NCBI RefSeq assembly: GCF_007860125.1
Contig: NZ_SJPW01000006.1
Coordinates: 610,085 to 674,084 of the forward strand
DNA length: 64,000 nt
From: Rubripirellula tenax
Lineage (GTDB): Bacteria > Planctomycetota > Planctomycetia > Pirellulales > Pirellulaceae
Reading direction: 5' to 3'
How positions within the stretch are numbered: position 1 is the first letter of the stretch; every line of letters begins with the position of its first letter. Of the stretch, positions 54,064 through 61,750 are shown piece after piece. Both the position numbers and the translations under genes were made by a program. The notes beneath the pieces are model-generated. The model saw only the letters and a program-made list of their open reading frames with translations. It ran no database searches and had not been told where the DNA came from.

Positions 54064-54431
54064 GGCATTTATGGACGGGCGTTGATCGAGTGCCGGGCAG
54101 TGGCGACCACGTCGCCACAGTCTAGCGGGCATTGGTTCGGGCGGCAAGCAATTTGGCGTTGACCGGGTCGGCAAGTAAACGGGCATTATCGTCCGACGGT
54201 GCCTGTTGACGTTGAACGAAGGATCGAAAACGTTGTCGTTGGATCAGCAAACGACAACAGCGAACACAATCAAGAATTGCGAGCGGCTTGGACGCAGGAA
54301 ATCGCCAACGGAGGATTGAAACGTTTGAATCGCAAATTAGCTAACGCAAATGCCGAACGGCAACTTTCCAATCGGGCGTTGCAGCAATCGTTTGTGCAAG
54401 CAAATACGCGGAACATCTGAGGAGTCAGTGC
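54064..54431. other. Cassette body, family A copy 4
   Basis: The longest uninterrupted version of the plus-strand frame (54199-54420, 73 codons: SANDNSEHNQELRAAWTQEI, then LNRKLANANAERQLSNRALQ) lies here and reads against the array. Copies 1 and 5 have the same frame with one stop each. Confidence 0.65.
54199..54420 (+). CDS. Possible small protein of family A cassettes, reverse orientation
   Basis: The 73 residues are rich in N, A and R and probably helical or disordered. Homologous frames in copies 1, 3 and 5 keep much of the wording, but most copies carry stops. It could be a small protein gene decaying in the array or just DNA conserved for another reason. No ribosome site is obvious. 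Confidence 0.3.
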   Translation: MPVDVERRIENVVVGSANDNSEHNQELRAAWTQEIANGGLKRLNRKLANANAERQLSNRALQQSFVQANTRNI

Positions 54432-54522
54432 GATAACGTCCGAAATCACGGGGGACGGGCGAAAGAATTGCAAGCAGACGAGAAAACGGACCACCCGTCC
54501 TCCCGTGCATTTCATGGTTCGC
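54432..54522 (-). repeat. attC 23
   Basis: Ends GATAAC / GTTCGC; arms GAAATCACGGG and CCCGTGCATTTC; tip GGACGGG...CCCGTCC. Confidence 0.85.
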
Positions 54523-54887
54523 CACATTTGCAGCGGGTTGTCGCCAACCACGTTGATCGGCGTTGCACCAATCGTACCATGCCCATCGACCGCCGGCAAA
54601 TCGGCCGCTCGGGTCATCGCACCCAGCGGAATCGATCGACAGAGTAACCGTTGCGGCAAAGCGGTCAGCCAGGAATCTCGGTGATGGCCGAACGTGGAAG
54701 TCCATGGGCGACCAGATTGTCGGCAGCGAGCGAAGTATCCATCGATCCAGATCAAGGGCCGCAAACAGTTCGCCCGCGCGATCACCCGCATGTTGTCGTG
54801 AGCGCCGAATCGTCCGCGCAACAAATCACGCAACTCTCTGTTGCTTGCGAACGTAGCCGGCTGCCACCGCAGAGTCTTCTTCAGCTG
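54523..54887 (-). other. Cassette body with an uncertain, probably decayed, minus-strand frame
   Basis: A minus-strand frame ([60 protein letters not shown]) is open across the body but has no start outside attC 24 and no stop before attC 23. It looks like an internal piece of a larger protein that was captured or truncated. The family is not recognised. Confidence 0.35.
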
Positions 54888-54976
54888 GCGAACGGCGAAA
54901 ATCACCCGGTCGCGACGAGAGATTGTCCATTTTCAAAACGCCCGACTTCGCGACTCGGGTGCATGTTTTTGTTATC
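54888..54976 (-). repeat. attC 24
   Basis: Ends GCGAAC / GTTATC; arms AAATCACCCGG and CGGGTGCATGTTTT; tip GTCGCGA...TCGCGAC. Confidence 0.8.
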
Positions 54977-54990
54977 GGACTTTTTGCGGG

Positions 54991-55437
54991 TCAATCGAAC
55001 ATGACGCCCGGGTTCATTTCTGCGGGTGTCTTCCAGTCGATTCCAAACTCTTCTTTCAGTATTCGCTTCTTCGTCCGCCAATACAAATGGCAAAAGCCCA
55101 TGCGACGCTTTTCGTTCGCCAATTCCTCTTCGGTCATTTTATCAGCTTCGTCAATCAGTGGAGCGATCTCAGGATCACGTTCAATTGAGTCATGGCTCAT
55201 CGGCAGTCGAGAGGCGCGGATGTTCGAGTTATCAAACGATTTTGAATATTCGATTCCACGTTCATCAAGAATGCGGCAGATTTCGTCGAACGATTGCATT
55301 TTCAATCGCAGGAACTGAGTCCGCGGCAATTCGTTCTCCAGCTGCGATGCATTGGCGTCCCACCACTGTTTGAATGGCATCGCGCGTCGTCCTTCTGCAA
55401 TCGCGACGAAGTAATCAATGTTCGCGTCAATGACCAT
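54991..55437 (-). CDS. Cassette gene: soluble helical protein, unknown
   Basis: The 148 residues are mostly charged helices (MPFKQWWDANASQLENELPR, LRLKMQSFDEICRILDERGI, ADKMTEEELANEKRRMGFCH), ending WKTPAEMNPGVMFD. There is no signal or membrane segment. A second ATG at position 20 (MPFKQWW) is a possible start. No family is recognised. Confidence 0.65.
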   Translation of the reverse strand: MVIDANIDYFVAIAEGRRAMPFKQWWDANASQLENELPRTQFLRLKMQSFDEICRILDERGIEYSKSFDNSNIRASRLPMSHDSIERDPEIAPLIDEADKMTEEELANEKRRMGFCHLYWRTKKRILKEEFGIDWKTPAEMNPGVMFD

Positions 55438-55462
55438 GGGAGCGAGGCAATTCTCCTTGTCC

Positions 55463-55550
55463 GATAACGGTGGCCATCACCGGGTGGCGGCGGTTGACGT
55501 GATTTCAAAAAAACGTAACCACCGCCACTCCGGTGCATGGCATGGTTATC
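55463..55550 (-). repeat. attC 25
   Basis: Ends GATAAC / GTTATC; arms GCCATCACCGG and CCGGTGCATGGC, almost identical to attC 22. Carried by family A copy 5. Confidence 0.9.
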
Positions 55551-55918
55551 GGCATTTATGGACGGGCGTTGATCGAGTGCCGGGCAGTGAAAGCCACGCC
55601 GCCACAGTCTAGCGGGCGCTGGTTCACGCGGCAAGCAATCGGGCGTTGACCGGGTCGGCAAGTAAACGGGCATTGCCTTCCGGCGGTGCTTGTTGACGGT
55701 GAACGAAGGATCGAAAACGTTGTCGTTGGATCAGCAAACGAAGACAGCGAAGACGTTTAAGGATTGCGAGCGGCTTGGAGGGAGGAAATCGCAAACGGAG
55801 GATCAAAGCGTTTGAATCGGAAATTCGCTAACGCAAATGCCGATCGACAAATTTCCAATCGGGCGTTGCAGCAATCGCTCGTGCAAGTAAATACGCGGAA
55901 CATCTGAGGAGTCAGTCC
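55551..55918. other. Cassette body, family A copy 5
   Basis: Same length (368 bases) and most similar to copy 4. The plus-strand frame has one stop after SANEDSEDV and then continues LRAAWREEIANGGSKRLNRK to RNI and a stop. Confidence 0.65.
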
Positions 55919-56006
55919 GATAACGGTAGGGTTCAGCGGGGCCGCGAGAACGGCTCACCACTGCAAAAACGTCAACTCGCGGCCTCCGTTGCAACCCATG
56001 GTTCGC
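55919..56006 (-). repeat. attC 26
   Basis: Ends GATAAC / GTTCGC; arms GGGTTCAGCGG and CCGTTGCAACCC; tip GGCCGCGAG...CTCGCGGCC. Confidence 0.85.
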
Positions 56007-56019
56007 CGAAGTGCTCACA

Positions 56020-56454
56020 TTACGAGTGGGAATCGATCGGTGAAGTTCTTTGTAAGCGATTGTGTAACGAAGAGCAAATCCTTGATCCGAAATGGTTGTG
56101 CACTACGGCGACTAGCCAACCAAATAGTGGCCCGTAAAAGAGACCTGCAACCGGGAAATTGTAACCGGTTCTTATCAGATACATGCCTGTGGCGTAGGCA
56201 ATACCGGCGTAAGTGTAGCAGCGAAAAATTGGATACAACTGCTTCGTTTGTGCGATCATTACTAAGGCGAACAACGCCGCGTTGGCAACGAGAAGCGGAA
56301 CTAGCAACAGTGGATCGCGGCTTAACGAGATCGGAAGATAAGCGACAACTGCGAACAGTTCATTCAACGAGTCTAGTGGCGTTCGCGTGTACGCCGCAGA
56401 AAACAACACAACAGCGAAAGTCGCCAACACAACCCGAATCAGGCGTTCGATCAT
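56020..56454 (-). CDS. Cassette gene: four- to five-helix membrane protein
   Basis: The start is placed at the ATG 56454 (MIERLIRVVLATFAVVLFSA), with another at 56472. The 144 residues have hydrophobic segments at about 5-22, 31-46, 50-68, 80-98 and 102-122, then a basic tail (RICSSLHNRLQRTSPIDSHS). Stop is 13 bases from attC 26. Unknown function. Confidence 0.65.
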   Translation of the reverse strand: MIERLIRVVLATFAVVLFSAAYTRTPLDSLNELFAVVAYLPISLSRDPLLLVPLLVANAALFALVMIAQTKQLYPIFRCYTYAGIAYATGMYLIRTGYNFPVAGLFYGPLFGWLVAVVHNHFGSRICSSLHNRLQRTSPIDSHS

Positions 56455-56501
56455 GATTCTACGCGTTGGCATACATCACCTCATTTCGGTCAAACGAATC
56501 G

Positions 56502-56589
56502 GCGAACGTTACGCATCAGCGGGCGGCGGGAGTTGAGCCACCATTTGCAAAACGTCTCCACCGCCGCTCCGTTGCATGCGATGGTTATG
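56502..56589 (-). repeat. attC 27
   Basis: Ends GCGAAC / GTTATG; arms CGCATCAGCGG and CCGTTGCATGCG; tip GGCGGCGGG...CCACCGCCG. Confidence 0.85.
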
Positions 56590-56601
56590 TGGCTACCCGA
56601 C

Positions 56602-57441
56602 TCAAAATTCATCTTGAGGCCCTGAGTCTATTGACGATGAAGGCGCCGCATCTAGGCGATGGCGACCGTTGGCCACAGCCGCAAATTTCGGTCGCACATC
56701 ATGTTCAGCACCATAGGCAATTCGTACGTAGCACCAGTCTATCGGAAGCACCTCGGTGTTGTCATCGCAAACAATTGGATAGGTCCCAGAGCCATCAGAT
56801 GATTCCAGAGCCCAGTCACAATCACCAAAGGTCTTTAGGACCTCGCCGACGTACCCACCCCACTGCAGTGCATGATCCGTCAACTGCGAACTCGTGAAGG
56901 GTTTTTCCGCGTGCTGATCGTGGAGCTGAGCAAGGATCACTTCGACGAATTCAATTGATTCGGGCGAGTAGTCTAACGGTATCTCGAATTGGTCGTGGGC
57001 CACCTTAACTGCATCGCCAGCGAAAAGACTCATCTCGGTCACGAGATCGTTGTCAGTGATCTCGTCGTTGGCAGTCGCATTCCTAAAGCCATGTACAACG
57101 CCACCAAGAAAGAGCACCAGGAAACCCAAACACAGGACGACCCCAATTGCAGCCGGCTTGCGAACACCGTTGACATTTCGGCCTCTCACAAATGCGTAGA
57201 TGCCAAGCACAAAGCCTGCAATTGTGAGAATCGAAACGGCCAGGATTAGAGCCAGCGTAGCGATGTATCCATAATTCGTTGCGTCGGATGCAACTGAGCT
57301 GAAGCGTCCTTCAACTAGAAGAGCGGCGATGGGAGCGAGCCAGCTAGCATGAGCCGCGTACTTCACGAACTCGCTCGCTTGCGGATCGGCTGGGTCAATA
57401 TCGACCACCGCATCATTTGATTCGTTTGTCTCAGGATTCAT
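56602..57441 (-). CDS. Cassette gene: membrane protein with soluble C-terminal domain
   Basis: This 279-residue protein has a polar N-terminus, hydrophobic segments at about 32-45, 58-84 and 92-116, and a soluble domain from about 140. That domain (FVEVILAQLHDQHAEKPFTS, WGGYVGEVLKTFGDCDW, VLPIDWCYVRIAYG) has the W-G-x-Y-x-G-E / P-x-x-W-C pattern of DUF3806-like domains found in bacterial secretion-associated proteins; I am not certain of this match. The cassette is one of the largest. Confidence 0.6.
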   Translation of the reverse strand: MNPETNESNDAVVDIDPADPQASEFVKYAAHASWLAPIAALLVEGRFSSVASDATNYGYIATLALILAVSILTIAGFVLGIYAFVRGRNVNGVRKPAAIGVVLCLGFLVLFLGGVVHGFRNATANDEITDNDLVTEMSLFAGDAVKVAHDQFEIPLDYSPESIEFVEVILAQLHDQHAEKPFTSSQLTDHALQWGGYVGEVLKTFGDCDWALESSDGSGTYPIVCDDNTEVLPIDWCYVRIAYGAEHDVRPKFAAVANGRHRLDAAPSSSIDSGPQDEF

Positions 57442-57518
57442 ATAAATCGCAATCTACGGTTGCATGCTTACTGGGACGCTAAGTTCAGGTTTAGTAACAG
57501 AAACAACGATCACGTCCA

Positions 57519-57608
57519 CATAACGGTCGGGATCAGCGGGCGGCGGGAGTTGACGTTGATCTAACGAGAAACCACACCACCGCCGCTCCGTTGCATCCCA
57601 TGGTTCGT
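57519..57608 (-). repeat. attC 28
   Basis: Ends CATAAC / GTTCGT; arms GGGATCAGCGG and CCGTTGCATCCC; tip GGCGGCGGG...CCACCGCCG. Confidence 0.85.
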
Positions 57609-57620
57609 TGGAATATGGCG

Positions 57621-58094
57621 TTAGGGCACGAGCACTCGATCAAGAGACGTCAGGTACATTTCCCAGAACCCCGCAAACGTATCCGCCAGTATATCAAAAG
57701 TGTTGCCGTCGGCGATCCAAACGATGGATGTATTCGAATCCGGATGTTCCGCGAGACGTATTGCGTAAACATGAACCCAGATCGAGTGATCCGCGAATGC
57801 AAAGTATCGTTCGGCGTGAGGAAGTCGGCTTGAAATTCCACCATAGTCGGGCGTTCCCGAATACGGCTCTACGATTGCTGGGACTGTGTCGAGTTCGCCG
57901 ATTGGCCAAAATCGATTGAGGTCGTTGTCCATGTCAAGCAAGCCGTTGAATCGTTCATAAAACGCTCGAACGTCGTTTGGGAGTGTCAATGCGAAACGAT
58001 TCTCAAACGAAGCTATTGCGTCGGCAGTTACGAGCGCATCTGGAGAAACGTCTGTGAGATTCCATTGCTTAGCAAGACGGTCGACAAAGGACAT
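57621..58094 (-). CDS. Cassette gene: SMI1/KNR4 (SUKH) family protein
   Basis: The 157 residues show the SUKH order: ASFENRFALTLPNDVRAFYE, RFNGLLDMDNDLNRFWPIGE, ERYFAFADHSIWVHVYAIRL, FWEMYLTSLDRVLVP. In bacteria this superfamily contains many immunity proteins of toxin systems. No toxin gene is next to it, so it may be an orphan immunity gene spread as a cassette; a housekeeping role cannot be excluded. Confidence 0.85.
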   Translation of the reverse strand: MSFVDRLAKQWNLTDVSPDALVTADAIASFENRFALTLPNDVRAFYERFNGLLDMDNDLNRFWPIGELDTVPAIVEPYSGTPDYGGISSRLPHAERYFAFADHSIWVHVYAIRLAEHPDSNTSIVWIADGNTFDILADTFAGFWEMYLTSLDRVLVP

Positions 58095-58107
58095 AATGTT
58101 CAGTCCA

Positions 58108-58195
58108 ACGAACGGCGGCGATCAGCGGGCCGGGAGTGTTGACTTTCCATTCGTGAAACCTTGCAAGCCCGGCTCCGTTGCATCGCATGGTTCGC
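58108..58195 (-). repeat. attC 29
   Basis: Ends ACGAAC / GTTCGC; arms GCGATCAGCGG and CCGTTGCATCGC; tip GCCGGGAG...GCCCGGCT. Confidence 0.85.
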
Positions 58196-58225
58196 CGCAT
58201 CTTTGTTGGCGGCTTGCAGTAAAGT

Positions 58226-58627
58226 CTAGTGCCAGTCGTGCCCGCACCACAAGCACTGTTTCGCAACCGGTGTACGGGCAAGTCGTTGACATTGTGAGCA
58301 GCGGTTTTCGATGAGTTCACCACGCCGTGTTTCCAGTACGCGATCCACGGCATTCGCAATTCGGTCGTCGTATGGCGTTTGAAATGCGGATATCACATCA
58401 GCATCGACCACGTGGCCGTCTCGCTCTTCAAGGAATTCGTGAAGTTTTAGGAGCTTTGAGTCTTCGGCATCGCTAACAATCGGTGCGATGTATTCGGTTA
58501 CGCGCCGTTCCAGCGGGGTCATCAAATGCGGGAAGTGACGCAAGACGTATGCCCGTAACGCGACGTCGTCATCGTAGGTGTCGGCGGTCATCGTGACGCC
58601 GCAATACGATGTTGGATGTAGCGACAT
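58226..58627 (-). CDS. Cassette gene: protein with C-terminal zinc ribbon
   Basis: The 133 residues are helical (LRAYVLRHFPHLMTPLERRV, KLLKLHEFLEERDGHVVDAD) and end with two cysteine pairs (NRCSQCQRLARTPVAKQCLW, then CGHDWH), a short zinc ribbon. An internal ATG at position 13 is an alternative start. Function is unknown. Confidence 0.7.
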   Translation of the reverse strand: MSLHPTSYCGVTMTADTYDDDVALRAYVLRHFPHLMTPLERRVTEYIAPIVSDAEDSKLLKLHEFLEERDGHVVDADVISAFQTPYDDRIANAVDRVLETRRGELIENRCSQCQRLARTPVAKQCLWCGHDWH

Positions 58628-58649
58628 GATACGCAGCTTGTCTTTGTCG

Positions 58650-58738
58650 GCGAACGTTGGCCATCACCGGGCGGCGGAGAACAGTCAACCACTCGAAAAA
58701 ACGCAACCACCGCCGCTCCGGTGCATGGCATTGTTATC
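58650..58738 (-). repeat. attC 30
   Basis: Ends GCGAAC / GTTATC; arms GCCATCACCGG and CCGGTGCATGGC; tip GCGGCGG...CCGCCGC. Confidence 0.9.
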
Positions 58739-58765
58739 CGCAGTATAGGGAGAATCACAAGCAAT

Positions 58766-59152
58766 TCATCCTGTATAAGATCGCACAATGTACCATTCCA
58801 TCGCCCGCGGAGCAACAAAATCACGAACAAGTAGAATCGCAAAGTAACCAAGAAGCAAAAGAAGTAGAGCGATCACCCAATGTCCCCGGAGTGCACGTCG
58901 CGAACCAAAAACAGCAGCAAAGATTGCGAAAAGAGAAGCGGCGTTATTTAACGCGGTCAACAGCAGGAATGCATTGCGCATGACTTCATCGCCACTGGTC
59001 ATTGTTGCGTAAGCCATGTCAAGCAAGACGAGTTCGATCGTGAACCACGCGACGGCAACAAGACAGAGTCCAGCGGGAAGGTAAAGCCATCGTGTAGATC
59101 GCGGTTCTTGGACGCACGAGGGTGCAGCCTGTTTTTCGTAGGGATTAATCAA
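58766..59152 (-). CDS. Cassette gene: NPY-motif membrane protein
   Basis: The 128 residues begin MINPYEKQAAPSC and have hydrophobic segments at about 24-45, 57-80 and 88-112 (LLLTALNNAASLFAIFAAVF, HWVIALLLLLLGYFAILLVR). The NPY segment at the very N-terminus is shared with the proteins at 44276, 60720 and 62872. Unknown function. Confidence 0.7.
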   Translation of the reverse strand: MINPYEKQAAPSCVQEPRSTRWLYLPAGLCLVAVAWFTIELVLLDMAYATMTSGDEVMRNAFLLLTALNNAASLFAIFAAVFGSRRALRGHWVIALLLLLLGYFAILLVRDFVAPRAMEWYIVRSYTG

Positions 59153-59218
59153 GTGTACCGAGCCGATACTACGCTAACGCGCAAAGTAGAAATGTGTGTT
59201 GGATTTCAATTTGAGTCG

Positions 59219-59306
59219 GATAACGTCAATGTTCACCCAGTCGCGTGAGTGAACGTTACTTCAAATTGCGGCAACCAACGCGACTTGGGTGCAACATATT
59301 GTTATG
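59219..59306 (-). repeat. attC 31
   Basis: Ends GATAAC / GTTATG; arms ATGTTCACCCA and TGGGTGCAACAT; tip GTCGCGT...ACGCGAC. Contains the TAA of the gene at 59302. Confidence 0.85.
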
Positions 59307-60522
59307 TCCCGTTTTCCTCGTCGATTGATTCTCCGTTTTCCTCGAGCGGGTAGTATCCCTGCTCGATCAGCGAACCGATGGCGCGAGACACAATGCCATT
59401 CGATAATTTCAGTTCGGTGGCAATAGATTTGTGAATATGTTTTGGCCACGGACGATCCGGTAGTTTTTCACGAACCGCACTCACAACTTGTGAAGATATT
59501 TCATTGCGTTTGGCCCGTGGGATTTTCAAATTCGCGTCGGTAGCAGTTTTCGACAGTAGCAGCCGAACCTCACAGTTCGGGCAAGTGGGAGTTATCATCG
59601 CGCCGGCATATGCCGGAATCTGTTCCCGAATCTCGGAAATGCACACAGGACAATTCCCGACGAACTCGTACATCGGAACCTGAGTAACATCGACATCATC
59701 CGAATCGAGCGCAGATACTTGGGAGTAGGTTTCGCAAGTGTCACATTTGACCAATTTTTTGGCACCCTTTCTAATCCTCATTTGAATTGTCTGCGGTGTA
59801 CCACATGAAGCACATTTAATTGTGACCTGTTGTTTTTTGGGTTTCGACGATTTAGCGCTTACTTTGAATGGCAGTTCCCCAATTTTTTCTGTCAACCGCC
59901 GCTCGGTATCCTCAATACGTAATTGGACGGATTCGAGATCATCTGGCGAAATCATACTGGTATTCAATAAGTCGCGAGTCTGTTTCTCGAGTTCTACAGT
60001 TAACGCGTCGATTTGTTTTTGAAGAATATGTTGACGTTCAATCTCCTCACCAATTACGCCTCGCCAATCACTAAGAAACGTATCATTCATTGATTTCAAC
60101 GTTTCAAGATTATGAATCGCTGCAAGCATTCGCTCACGAAGCATCATGTTTTGTTTTGTTCCAGTAACCTCATCTGCATCTTCAATCGCGGTGCTTAAAG
60201 CGTCCGTCAAGCGTTCAAGTTCGCTGGACAAATTCAGCACCTTCTCAGCCGCACGTACACCAAGATTGCGAATGTTTTCGGTGTTCGAATCAGTTGCCAG
60301 TTTAATGGTGTCGCGAAGATTGAGCTGAGAATACAAATGTGTAGCTAGCCAAGACACGAGCATCGAGGCAGCAGACAGGATCGTACCGAGCAGCACAGAC
60401 TCCGTATTTGTAAGCTGACGACTTCCAGCGATCCAAAGGCAGCTCAGAACTGCTGCACCTAGTCCTAGTGTGACAACTAGTGGGACAAGGCCAGGTTTTA
60501 AGAATGCTCTTTTTTCAGTCAT
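59302..60522 (-). CDS. Cassette gene: membrane, coiled-coil and zinc-ribbon protein
   Basis: The start is ATG 60522 (MTEKRAFLKPGLVPLVVTLG); the longer frame to 60705 crosses attC 32 and is rejected. The 406 residues have two membrane helices (about 12-30 and 42-62), a coiled coil (about 85-225, e.g. LNLSSELERLTDALSTAIED), two to three CxxC zinc-ribbon blocks (IKCASCGTPQ, VKCDTCETY, GNCPVCISE, PTCPNCEVRL) and a winged-helix-like C-terminus (KSIATELKLSNGIVSRAIGS). It is the largest cassette gene and less GC-rich than its neighbours. Signalling from membrane to DNA or RNA is a guess. Confidence 0.75.
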   Translation of the reverse strand: MTEKRAFLKPGLVPLVVTLGLGAAVLSCLWIAGSRQLTNTESVLLGTILSAASMLVSWLATHLYSQLNLRDTIKLATDSNTENIRNLGVRAAEKVLNLSSELERLTDALSTAIEDADEVTGTKQNMMLRERMLAAIHNLETLKSMNDTFLSDWRGVIGEEIERQHILQKQIDALTVELEKQTRDLLNTSMISPDDLESVQLRIEDTERRLTEKIGELPFKVSAKSSKPKKQQVTIKCASCGTPQTIQMRIRKGAKKLVKCDTCETYSQVSALDSDDVDVTQVPMYEFVGNCPVCISEIREQIPAYAGAMITPTCPNCEVRLLLSKTATDANLKIPRAKRNEISSQVVSAVREKLPDRPWPKHIHKSIATELKLSNGIVSRAIGSLIEQGYYPLEENGESIDEENGT

Positions 60523-60545
60523 CAAGTTGGATTCATTCGAAGGGA

Positions 60546-60633
60546 CAGAACGGCAGACATCACGGGGGACGGACGAAAGACTCTCCACTTCAAAAACCGC
60601 GCAAGCCGTCCTCCCGTGCATGTCATGGTTCGC
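60546..60633 (-). repeat. attC 32
   Basis: Ends CAGAAC / GTTCGC; arms GACATCACGGG and CCCGTGCATGTC; tip GGACGGA...CCGTCC. Confidence 0.85.
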
Positions 60634-60719
60634 CGCGATGTACCCCGCAGGAAGGGCTTGGACACCGCAAGCCCCAAGTCTAGCCGGAAAGCCGATGAGT
60701 AACAACGAATTGGACTACG

Positions 60720-61058
60720 TCAGGCCGTATCGGTAACCGAGTCGACATTGAGTCGTCGATTCCTTGCGCCGCGGAAGAAAAGGAATACCGAAAACGCGAT
60801 CAACAACGGGGCTACACCGAACGTCAGCACTTGCGCAGTGGTTGGTGTGATCGAAACGCCGAAAAGGTAAAGTTCTGGATCATAGGTTGCGTATCGACGA
60901 CCGGACGCCATGCGGCGGTTCATGTCGCTGGTTACGTACACCAGACCGGGACCGGCAACGACGAACCCGATGAACGCTGCCAATGAAGCCGCAACAAAGA
61001 ACGGCGTAGATTTCTGACGCTGTGTTGCGGATTGCGATGGGGGATCGTAAGGATTCAC
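60720..61058 (-). CDS. Cassette gene: NPYDPP membrane protein
   Basis: The frame is open to 61118 but attC 33 covers that part. The GTG at 61058 has GGAAGAA 9 bases upstream and starts VNPYDPPSQSATQRQKSTPF, so it is preferred, giving 112 residues. Two membrane helices lie at about 19-41 and 74-95 (FFVAASLAAFIGFVVAGPGL, LTFGVAPLLIAFSVFLFFRG). The motif right at the new N-terminus matches that of the protein at 58766. Confidence 0.65.
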   Translation of the reverse strand: MNPYDPPSQSATQRQKSTPFFVAASLAAFIGFVVAGPGLVYVTSDMNRRMASGRRYATYDPELYLFGVSITPTTAQVLTFGVAPLLIAFSVFLFFRGARNRRLNVDSVTDTA

Positions 61059-61078
61059 GAATGCGTTTTCTTCCGTCG

Positions 61079-61168
61079 GCGAACGGTACGGTTCAGCGGG
61101 CGGCGGCGAAAGACTCATCCATTGCCAAAACGGCGACCACCGCCGCTCCGTTGCAACCGATGGTTATT
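61079..61168 (-). repeat. attC 33
   Basis: Ends GCGAAC / GTTATT; arms CGGTTCAGCGG and CCGTTGCAACCG; tip GGCGGCG...CGCCGC. Includes the TAA of the gene at 61164. Confidence 0.85.
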
Positions 61169-61640
61169 GGCCGATTCGTTCGGTAGCGAGCATTTCAGCC
61201 ATTGCGTCGGGCTCTAGCCCCAGAATCTTCCGAACGGCTTGGCTCAACGCTTCGATTGTAGCATCATCGACGTCCTGCAGAAACGTTTCCATTCGTACGT
61301 CTTTGACGTGAATCCACAGCCCAGGCTCAAGTCGGTTTTTGCGGAATTCGACAATACGATTACGTGGGCAGTTAACCGTTGTCTTCTCGCCAGTGCCTCG
61401 ATCACAGAGTTGCATTGAGAAGTCAACGGAGTCAATCGCAATTTTCGCGCGGGGTGGTGGTTGGATGCGGAAAATCACACGAACAAGTCCGGAGCACAGA
61501 AGCCAAACCGGAACGACGACTAGCGCAAACAATTCAAGCGCGGTGAACAACGTGGGGATTGGCAAGTATGGTCGAGCCATCGGCAAAACGACCGTTGAAA
61601 CGTCGTCCACATGTTGCACGTCGAATGTCTGCGCCGACAT
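61164..61640 (-). CDS. Cassette gene: single-helix membrane protein with soluble domain
   Basis: The start at ATG 61640 (MSAQTFDVQHVDDVSTVVLP) is chosen because GGAGAG lies 5-6 bases upstream; the frame upstream of 61660 is inside attC 34. The 158 residues have one or two membrane helices at about 30-58 (FTALELFALVVVPVWLLCSG) and a soluble C-terminal domain of about 95 residues (FSMQLCDRGTGEKTTVNCPR, GLWIHVKDVRMETFLQDVDD). Unknown function. Confidence 0.65.
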   Translation of the reverse strand: MSAQTFDVQHVDDVSTVVLPMARPYLPIPTLFTALELFALVVVPVWLLCSGLVRVIFRIQPPPRAKIAIDSVDFSMQLCDRGTGEKTTVNCPRNRIVEFRKNRLEPGLWIHVKDVRMETFLQDVDDATIEALSQAVRKILGLEPDAMAEMLATERIGQ

Positions 61641-61660
61641 CAAGCTCTCCATTCGATGCC

Positions 61661-61750
61661 AATAACGTCCGCGATAACCGAGTCGCGGCAATAGGATTTC
61701 CATTTTCAAAAACAGCTGCCACCGCGACTTCGGTTCATCGCCTTGTTATC
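61661..61750 (-). repeat. attC 34
   Basis: Ends AATAAC / GTTATC; arms GCGATAACCGA and TCGGTTCATCGC; tip GTCGCGGCA...TGCCACCGCGAC. Confidence 0.8.

Noticed and set aside
60523..60705. A longer start for the 59302 gene (467 residues)
   Set aside because: The extra 61 codons translate attC 32. The ATG at 60522 is the first start outside the site.
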